Assembly (NCBI RefSeq): GCF_022513635.1
Contig: NZ_JAKWBL010000003.1
Location: 124,001-188,000, forward strand
Length of the DNA stretch: 64,000 nucleotides
DNA from: Paraniabella ginsengisoli
GTDB lineage: Bacteria > Bacteroidota > Bacteroidia > Chitinophagales > Chitinophagaceae
Reading direction: 5' to 3'
Shown: positions 58,637-64,000 of the stretch, in pieces
Layout: each line of letters starts with the position of its first letter
Position numbering within the stretch: the stretch's first letter is position 1
Translations under genes and position numbers: made by a program
Notes under the pieces: model-generated
Told to the model about the DNA's origin: nothing
Database searches by the model: none
The model's input: only the letters and a program-made list of their open reading frames with translations

Positions 58637-59814
58637 ATGAAGCTTATGAGTATTACATTCAAAAGTGTTTCTTTCATTGCCCTCTTTTATACCACTCTTG
58701 TGGGTACATTGCTGGCACAAGAACCTACAACTGTTTTTGCTTCAGGAAAAGATGGATATAAAAGTTTTAGAATTCCTGCCATTATATCTCTTAAAGACGG
58801 ATCACTGTTAGCTTTCGCAGAGGGACGAGTGAATAATGCAGGCGACTTTGGTAATATTGATATCGTGATGCGTAGTAGTTCCGACAATGGCAAAAGCTGG
58901 TATGCCTTGCAAGTAGCAGTGGATGCAAAAGAGTTACAAGCCGGCAATCCAGCGCCAGTTGTGGATCTTACCGATCCCGCCTATCCCAATGGGCGGATTT
59001 TTCTTTTTATAACACGGGTAATAATCACGAAGGCGAAGTAAGAAAAGGTCATGGTGTAAGAGAAGTGTGGTACACAACTTCCACTGACGGTGGCAAAAGC
59101 TGGAGTGAGGGTATTAATATTACAACACAAGTTCATCGCCCTAATCAGCCAGAATTTAATGCAGCGTATAATTTTAAAGAAGATTGGCGAAGTTACGCTA
59201 ACACACCAGGCCATGCTATGCAGTTCACTTCAGGTAAATACAAAGGGCGAATCTATATTGCGGCCAATCATTCGGAAGGTGCACCGAAACCACACTTCAA
59301 AGATTATAGAGCGCACGGCTTTTATACAGACGATCATGGTAAAACTTTTAAGATCAGCGAAAATGTGGATCTGGAAGGCGGGAATGAGAATATGGCTGCT
59401 GAACTAAGTGGTGGCAGGCTGATGCTAAACCTGCGTAATCAGCAAGGACATATTAAAGCACGTTATATTGCCATCAGTAATGACGGAGGTGTTAATTGGC
59501 GGCAGCAGCACTTTGACACCCAACTTCCGGATCCTGTTTGCCAGGGTTCTTTACTCACAATAGGAATATACAAAGACAAAAATATACTTGCGTTTTGTAA
59601 TGGTGCTGATACTATCCAAAGAAATCATTTAACATTGAGAATTAGTTATGACGATGGGAAAACCTGGAATAAAAGTATTCCCATTTACTCGGCCAACAAA
59701 AAAGGTGATGTTGCTGCATATTCTGATATTGTAAAAGTTGAAAAACGAAGCATTGGTGTGCTTTATGAAAAAGATGACTACAGAACAATTGCATTTCACG
59801 TCATCAAATGGTAA
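58637..59814 (+). CDS. GH33 exo-alpha-sialidase (frameshifted by apparent indel)
   Basis: This secreted neuraminidase releases terminal sialic acid. A signal peptide (MSITFKSVSFIALFYTTLVG) is followed by FRIP at SFRIPAIISLKDGSLLAFAE, the RVNNAGDFGNIDIVMRSS segment, and Asp boxes SSDNGKSW, STDGGKSW, SNDGGVNW and SYDDGKTW around the propeller. Break in T5 at 59004-59008; one more T gives RIFLFYNTGNNHEGEVRKGH. About 393 residues joined. No other sialic-acid gene lies beside it. It has a strong terminator directly after the stop. Confidence 0.92.
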
Positions 59815-59815
59815 T

Positions 59816-59844
59816 AAAAAACGGAATGCAATATTCCGTTTTTT
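59816..59844. terminator. Hairpin terminator shared by the sialidase and TlpA-like genes
   Basis: AAAAAACGGAAT and ATTCCGTTTTTT form a perfect 12-bp stem around a five-base loop (GCAAT). It lies two bases after the sialidase stop and 20 bases from the stop of the convergent TlpA-like gene. Confidence 0.88.
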
Positions 59845-59863
59845 ATGCAGGCTTTCACCGGCT

Positions 59864-60997
59864 TTATTTTATCAATTCTTCAAGCTTTTGATGCAGTTCT
59901 TCACCACGAACATTTTTGGCAATAATTTTACCGGTTGGATCAAGCAGTAAATTCTGAGGTATTGCCTGAATGCCATATTGCTGGGCAACAGAATTTTGCC
60001 ATCCTTTAAGATCTGAAACCTGCGTCCATGTTAGCTGATCCTTAGCAATAGCCTTCAACCAACTAACTTTACCATCATCTTCCGCATCATCCAGCGAAAC
60101 ACCTAATACAGTAAAATTCTTGTTTTTGTATTTATTAAATGCCGCTACAACATTAGGATTCTCAGCACGGCAAGGGCCACACCAGCTTGCCCAAAAATCT
60201 ACTAACACATATTTACCCTTAAATGATGCAAGCGACACTTGCTTTCCTGTTGTATCAGCCTGAGAAAATTCTGGAGCCATGGCACCGATTGCTGTTGCCT
60301 TAGCAATCGCCAACTTTTTAGCAAAACGTTTTCCAGCTCCACTCTCTTTTGCAGTTGCCGGCAAAGCATTAAATAATGGTTCAATTTTTACGGGGTCAAT
60401 ATCATAACCTGCATATTGGCTTAATGCATACAATGCGATTGGTGAATGATTATTTTGTTTTACATAAGCGCCATACACATCTTCCTGCATTTTATTATTA
60501 AGCGCTTCATAATCTGCTTCCAGTTTTTTTATCCCGGCCGTGTCATTATTAGCTTTTAAAGCGGGGTACTTACTTCCCAGTTCCCGCATCTGATTATTAA
60601 AAAACTCTGACGCGGTTTTAAGCTTTACATATTCTGCATGAGCTTTCGACTCTTTCACTTGAACGTTTGAGAAAGAATCGGTTGAAATAATTGTATTGGT
60701 ACCCGCCTGTAAGTAAACCTGCGCTACATCCTTCTTTACCGGCCTTATTTCTCCCTGCGGATCAACCGATAAAAGCGTGATCATTAAAGGCATCTCTTCC
60801 TCGATGTTAATTACATAACTATTATCAGCAACTTTTACACTATCACGAATCATTTCATCACCACTACGGTATGTAAAATAAATATTGGGAATATTTGCGC
60901 TAATATTTTTCAAACTACCGTTAATAGCCGCATTTTTTGTTTGGCCCAATACCGCCAGGGGCAGGCAAACACATAGGTATAACAAAATTCTCTTCAT
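59864..60997 (-). CDS. TlpA-like thiol-disulfide oxidoreductase with DUF4369 domain
   Basis: This secreted redox protein of about 377 residues has a signal peptide (MKRILLYLCVCLPLAVLGQ) and an N-terminal DUF4369-like region (about 20-230). A C-terminal thioredoxin fold carries the active site WASWCGPCRAE, IGAMAPEFSQADTTGKQVSL, GVSLDDAEDD and AIPQNLLLDPTGKI (cis-Pro). Such proteins reduce periplasmic disulfides or act in heme or cytochrome assembly in Bacteroidota. The ATG at 60997 is chosen over an upstream TTG at 61003. A TAACTTTG -7 box is at 61020-61027, with about 22 bases to the start. Confidence 0.92.
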   Translation of the reverse strand: MKRILLYLCVCLPLAVLGQTKNAAINGSLKNISANIPNIYFTYRSGDEMIRDSVKVADNSYVINIEEEMPLMITLLSVDPQGEIRPVKKDVAQVYLQAGTNTIISTDSFSNVQVKESKAHAEYVKLKTASEFFNNQMRELGSKYPALKANNDTAGIKKLEADYEALNNKMQEDVYGAYVKQNNHSPIALYALSQYAGYDIDPVKIEPLFNALPATAKESGAGKRFAKKLAIAKATAIGAMAPEFSQADTTGKQVSLASFKGKYVLVDFWASWCGPCRAENPNVVAAFNKYKNKNFTVLGVSLDDAEDDGKVSWLKAIAKDQLTWTQVSDLKGWQNSVAQQYGIQAIPQNLLLDPTGKIIAKNVRGEELHQKLEELIK

Positions 60998-61019
60998 ATA
61001 CAAATAATAAGTGAAGTAT

Positions 61020-61027
61020 CAAAGTTA
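61020..61027 (-). promoter_or_regulatory. Bacteroidota -7 box (TAACTTTG) for the TlpA-like gene
   Basis: TAACTTTG on the minus strand fits TAnnTTTG exactly and lies 22 bases before the ATG at 60997. Confidence 0.55.
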
Positions 61028-61123
61028 AACAGATTGCTCACATTTAAATGGAAAAATATAATTTCGCAATTACCCGCTCCCGGTTGGATTAAATAACCGC
61101 AAAAAACACACAAAAACAAAACG

Positions 61124-61589
61124 ATGAAAAAACAGATCGCCCTCAGCAGCTTTATGCTAATGCTAACCCTTTGGGTTTCTACCGTATCAGCGCAAAACGA
61201 AAAGCGCTATAATATTGAAATGAGTTTTACGCACAACGGAAAAACTATAAAAACCGCTTTGGCTGCCGCCAGTTACAGCCTCAACAGAGAAGTGTCTGAA
61301 ATAGACAGCTTATACCCGCAAAAAAATATATCTACTATTCAGCTACACCAGTTAAGCTCGATAAGGATTTATTAATGGCTATTAAAGATAAGAAAGCCAC
61401 ATACGATATTTCAATTACCCTGACAGATACCTACGGTAAAGAAGCGAAAAAAGAAACCCTCCTAAAAAAGCATTGATCTCCAATATTTCTGAATCATATT
61501 CACCGTATAATTATGATTACTCCGGCTCTGTAAATCTGGGCATCAATGCAGAAGCCATTGTTATAGATGGCGTAGAATTGTTACCTTAA
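61124..61589 (+). CDS. Small secreted protein of unknown function (two apparent indels)
   Basis: This protein of about 156 residues has a signal peptide (MKKQIALSSFMLMLTLWVST) and three successive frames. The first reads YNIEMSFTHNGKTIKTALAA and stops at 61375. The next frame continues YIYYSATPVKLDKDLLMAIK and DKKATYDISITLTDTYGKEA, and the third ISNISESYSPYNYDYSGSVN and VIDGVELLP-stop. Breaks lie in A7 around 61320-61326 and A6 around 61464-61469. No family was recognised. It ends 17 bases before a perfect terminator. The consistent coding character across frames is the reason to call it one gene. Confidence 0.6.
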
Positions 61590-61605
61590 ATTGAGAAACT
61601 TATAT

Positions 61606-61641
61606 AAAAAATACCCGGCATATTTGTGCCGGGTATTTTTT
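61606..61641. terminator. Perfect bidirectional terminator
   Basis: AAAAAATACCCGGCA and TGCCGGGTATTTTTT form a 15-bp perfect stem with a six-base loop (TATTTG). It lies after the small secreted protein on the + strand and 15 bases before the stop of the convergent macroglobulin/TonB-plug gene. Confidence 0.92.
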
Positions 61642-61656
61642 GGTTCAATCAACAAC

Positions 61657-64000
61657 CTATTCCATTTTTTCTTCAAGATGAGCGAGTTTACCATCTGCTG
61701 TCATCCCTTCAATGATTACCCTGAAAGCATCAGTTACATCATTATTATAAAAAGATATAACTACTTGTTTTGTACGGGGGTCAATCGTTAAGTTAGGGTT
61801 CCAATATAATGTAGTCCTTACGTCTCTGTCCCCACCTGGCGCAGGTTCTGCTGTTAAATATTTGGGAGAATAAAACTCACGAATATTTGTATATCCTTCT
61901 ATTTTACCACTAGGTATGCCAGAATCAGGATCTCGCTTTACATCATCACCACGGCGGGTATAAATTGCGATAGCTCCGTTACCGCCATTAAAGCCGCCCA
62001 TAAATGGCGGACGAAAAGCTTTAATGAACGCCACATCGGTTATATTTATAGACGATATCATACTAATGTCAGAAGGGACCTCATCTACATAAAGTTGTGG
62101 ACTGCCACCACGCCAGCTTAACGATGCATTGCTGCCCTGGCCATTAATTTGCAAACCCGCTACTTTACCTTGAAGATAGGTGAAGATATCCCCGACATTT
62201 GCAAACTTGTCGTTCACTACATCAAACTTTATTGCATCGCCACCACTAAATAAACCTGATGAATATTTTTCATCCATTTGGTCAATAAGCGGTTTGGCTT
62301 TTGCTTTAACCGTAACAGCCTCTAATTCTTTATATTTCGATTTTTGAATATTATCATTCAGCTCTCCCGCTAACATCAAATGTCTCCAGGCGCCGGTGGT
62401 ATCAGGCCAAAGCAGGTTGTTATATGCTTTTCCTACTTGCGGCGTACGCAATTTATTAGGCTGAAATAATATGGAAGCTCCTTTAAGGTTTTTATCCTGG
62501 AACTGATAATATATCTGAGCTGTATCGAAAATAATTGTAGAAGGATCATTAAACGAACCATTGCGCTCAATAGGAACCAATAGCATTTTATTTTGCTGAT
62601 CTTTTTGTGTAACGATCATCATCGCAGCAGATGCATCGCCAAGAGACCCCGGCATCAGACCTTGTACCGTTCCAGACAGCGACAAATAAGAGGTGTCTTT
62701 CGGATAGTTTATTTTGGGCAAATTCCCAACTGCAATTTGCTGCCAGTTTATTCTTCGCCAACCATTCGTCAGCATTACCAGATCCAGCTGTTGCTGCTTT
62801 GCGTCGGAAGGATTTGTAAAATAATAAGCCGCATTATGCACCTTGCCCTTCAGTTCGCTGGTTAACATTAACGTGGATAAAATATTATCCGAACTATCAG
62901 AGTCGATACTTAGATCTGTAACAGATACAGATAATGACGAAGCCATATTTTCAGGTACTGTAATTTTAACCTCATCTCTGGCACGATAGCTTAAACCCCA
63001 GCGTTGCACTTCCATTTCAGGCTTAAAAATATAAGGCGCATTATTGTCAATGTAAGTGATTCGTTCTGCAAGTGGCTTCCAGCTTTTATCGAACAAGGTT
63101 ATAGTTAGCACCCCGTAAGGCAGATTGGTTGTAGGAACAATTCCCACAATTTCGTCCTTTGTTGATTTTGCAATGGTAAAGACCGGATGCTGAAACATGC
63201 TACCCATTAAATATACACTATCTGATGCAGTTGCCAGATCAGACGAAAGGCTTACACGAAACGCCCTCTTACCAGGCTCAACCTTAACCTGAAGATTTGC
63301 CCCGCTCGTTTTAACAGCAGGCAGTGTAGTGGTGTGCTCGTTATCTTGTTCATCTTTCCATTTTGCTGAAAAAGTAGCGCCAGGTTCTGGATTCAGTAAA
63401 ACGAAACCCATTCCGTCGTGCTGCACACGCAGACTGTCAATCACTTTTCCGTTACTTCCAAAAACAGCACCCTTGATTTTTACAGGCCGGCCCCATTGAT
63501 CAGTTGCCTTAAAAGCAACTTTGTTTGGAAATTTAGCAACTAAGTCACCGCTCTCTGGGAAAAACTCCAACACAGGTTTTACGACGATCTTTTGCGGTGC
63601 TTTTAAAGAATCCTTATTAAGAATATTGATGGCTTTTTTATAAATGAAGGACGAATCAAAATTAAGCATCCAGCCAGTATAGGCTCTTACTGCAATATAT
63701 CTTCCTTTATAATCTGCAGGTATATCAAACTGTCCGTTAGTTAAGCCCTGCACCAGCGGTGCAACGGTATGTTTTAGTATCCTTCCTTTGTCATCTATCC
63801 AATCAACATAAAAGTTTTTGCTTTCAATTGCAGCCGTAATTTCATTAAGTAAGTAAGCTTTAAACCAAATTGTTTCACCTGCCGAATAAGATGACTTATC
63901 ATAGTGAAGATAGGCCCGCTCCGGGCTATATGCAGTTGCATAATTTTCAAGCTTTGCAGTCATGTCCTGTGCTGTGCTTGCACCATACACAAAAACCAAG
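61657..64000 (-). CDS. Macroglobulin-type secreted protein with TonB-plug domain, 5' end cut by window
   Basis: The 780 visible residues run off the window end, so the start is not seen. Near the N-terminal edge there is signal-like sequence, then a macroglobulin MG2-type domain (AYLHYDKSSYSAGETIWFKA, YLLNEITAAIESKNFYVDWI, FDIPADYKGRYIAVRAYTGW). The C-terminal part (about residues 600-700) is a TonB-plug-like domain (VGDIFTYLQGKVAGLQINGQ, SPQLYVDEVPSDISMISSIN, ADVAFIKAF, GGNGAIAIYTRRGDD). This architecture is common in Bacteroidota next to SusC-type systems; its role is unknown, though a peptide- or protein-binding surface function is often suggested. Confidence 0.8.
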   Translation of the reverse strand, partial: LVFVYGASTAQDMTAKLENYATAYSPERAYLHYDKSSYSAGETIWFKAYLLNEITAAIESKNFYVDWIDDKGRILKHTVAPLVQGLTNGQFDIPADYKGRYIAVRAYTGWMLNFDSSFIYKKAINILNKDSLKAPQKIVVKPVLEFFPESGDLVAKFPNKVAFKATDQWGRPVKIKGAVFGSNGKVIDSLRVQHDGMGFVLLNPEPGATFSAKWKDEQDNEHTTTLPAVKTSGANLQVKVEPGKRAFRVSLSSDLATASDSVYLMGSMFQHPVFTIAKSTKDEIVGIVPTTNLPYGVLTITLFDKSWKPLAERITYIDNNAPYIFKPEMEVQRWGLSYRARDEVKITVPENMASSLSVSVTDLSIDSDSSDNILSTLMLTSELKGKVHNAAYYFTNPSDAKQQQLDLVMLTNGWRRINWQQIAVGNLPKINYPKDTSYLSLSGTVQGLMPGSLGDASAAMMIVTQKDQQNKMLLVPIERNGSFNDPSTIIFDTAQIYYQFQDKNLKGASILFQPNKLRTPQVGKAYNNLLWPDTTGAWRHLMLAGELNDNIQKSKYKELEAVTVKAKAKPLIDQMDEKYSSGLFSGGDAIKFDVVNDKFANVGDIFTYLQGKVAGLQINGQGSNASLSWRGGSPQLYVDEVPSDISMISSINITDVAFIKAFRPPFMGGFNGGNGAIAIYTRRGDDVKRDPDSGIPSGKIEGYTNIREFYSPKYLTAEPAPGGDRDVRTTLYWNPNLTIDPRTKQVVISFYNNDVTDAFRVIIEGMTADGKLAHLEEKME

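Noticed and set aside
58637-59814. GH33 sialidase as a part of the arabinomannan locus
   Set aside because: It is about 20 kb away on the opposite strand, alone, with its own terminator and no sialic-acid transport or catabolism genes beside it.

Overview
This window comes from a member of the phylum Bacteroidota, most likely family Chitinophagaceae. The evidence is an AT-rich genome, SusC/SusD outer-membrane pairs, many Sus-like lipoproteins, TAnnTTTG-type -7 promoter boxes, DUF4249/TonB pairs, a LolA gene beside FtsK, and a type A RNase P RNA. No plasmid, phage or insertion sequence genes were seen. This is chromosomal sequence that combines housekeeping genes with a large glycan-degradation region.

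Layout. Positions 1-11316 are mostly housekeeping: a phytase-like esterase fragment, rnpB, kdsA, a DUF1080 hydrolase, acylphosphatase, free methionine-R-sulfoxide reductase, a DinB-like protein, a CHRD lipoprotein, lolA, ftsK, a Uma2 nuclease, DUF423, aroK and a glutaryl-CoA-dehydrogenase-like enzyme. Positions 11606-15555 hold a secreted coiled-coil protein, a DUF389 membrane protein and a NhaD-type antiporter, all on the + strand. Positions 15710-38434 are one large minus-strand polysaccharide utilization locus. Read in the direction of transcription it contains LacI, GH172, SusC, SusD, an unrecognised 723-residue putative glycosidase, DUF4185 (GH183-like), a DUF1735/F5-8 lipoprotein, GH92, GH125, GH92, GH172, DUF6786 and a FucP-type sugar permease. 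Positions 38671-41832 are a TonB receptor/DUF4249 pair. Positions 42107-48980 form a second minus-strand carbohydrate group: aldose epimerase, UxuB-like SDR, phosphoesterase, GH51, CE6-like esterase and GH28. Positions 49384-64000 hold an acyltransferase, two lipoprotein/YwqK-like proteins, tRNA-Leu(GAG), lepA, a nucleoid-associated protein, a GH33 sialidase, a TlpA-like thioredoxin, a small secreted protein and a macroglobulin/TonB-plug protein that runs off the end.

How the genes fit together. The main locus pairs enzymes of D-arabinan-active families (two GH172 and one DUF4185/GH183) with a full alpha-mannan set (two GH92 and one GH125). That combination matches the chemistry of mycobacterial or corynebacterial lipoarabinomannan/arabinomannan, which is an alpha-1,6-mannan core with alpha-1,2 branches and a D-arabinan domain. 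A LacI regulator at the head of the locus and a shared operator-like motif suggest local sugar-responsive control. The second cluster fits pectin and arabinan side chains.

Sequence quality. About twenty genes, including the strongly conserved kdsA and lepA, carry one to three frameshifts. Almost all fall in A/T or G/C homopolymer runs that look one base too short. I treat these as sequencing or assembly indels, not real pseudogenes, and annotate each as one gene. At least eight copies of a degenerate intergenic repeat, a two-copy palindrome and a 90-bp tandem repeat are scattered between genes.
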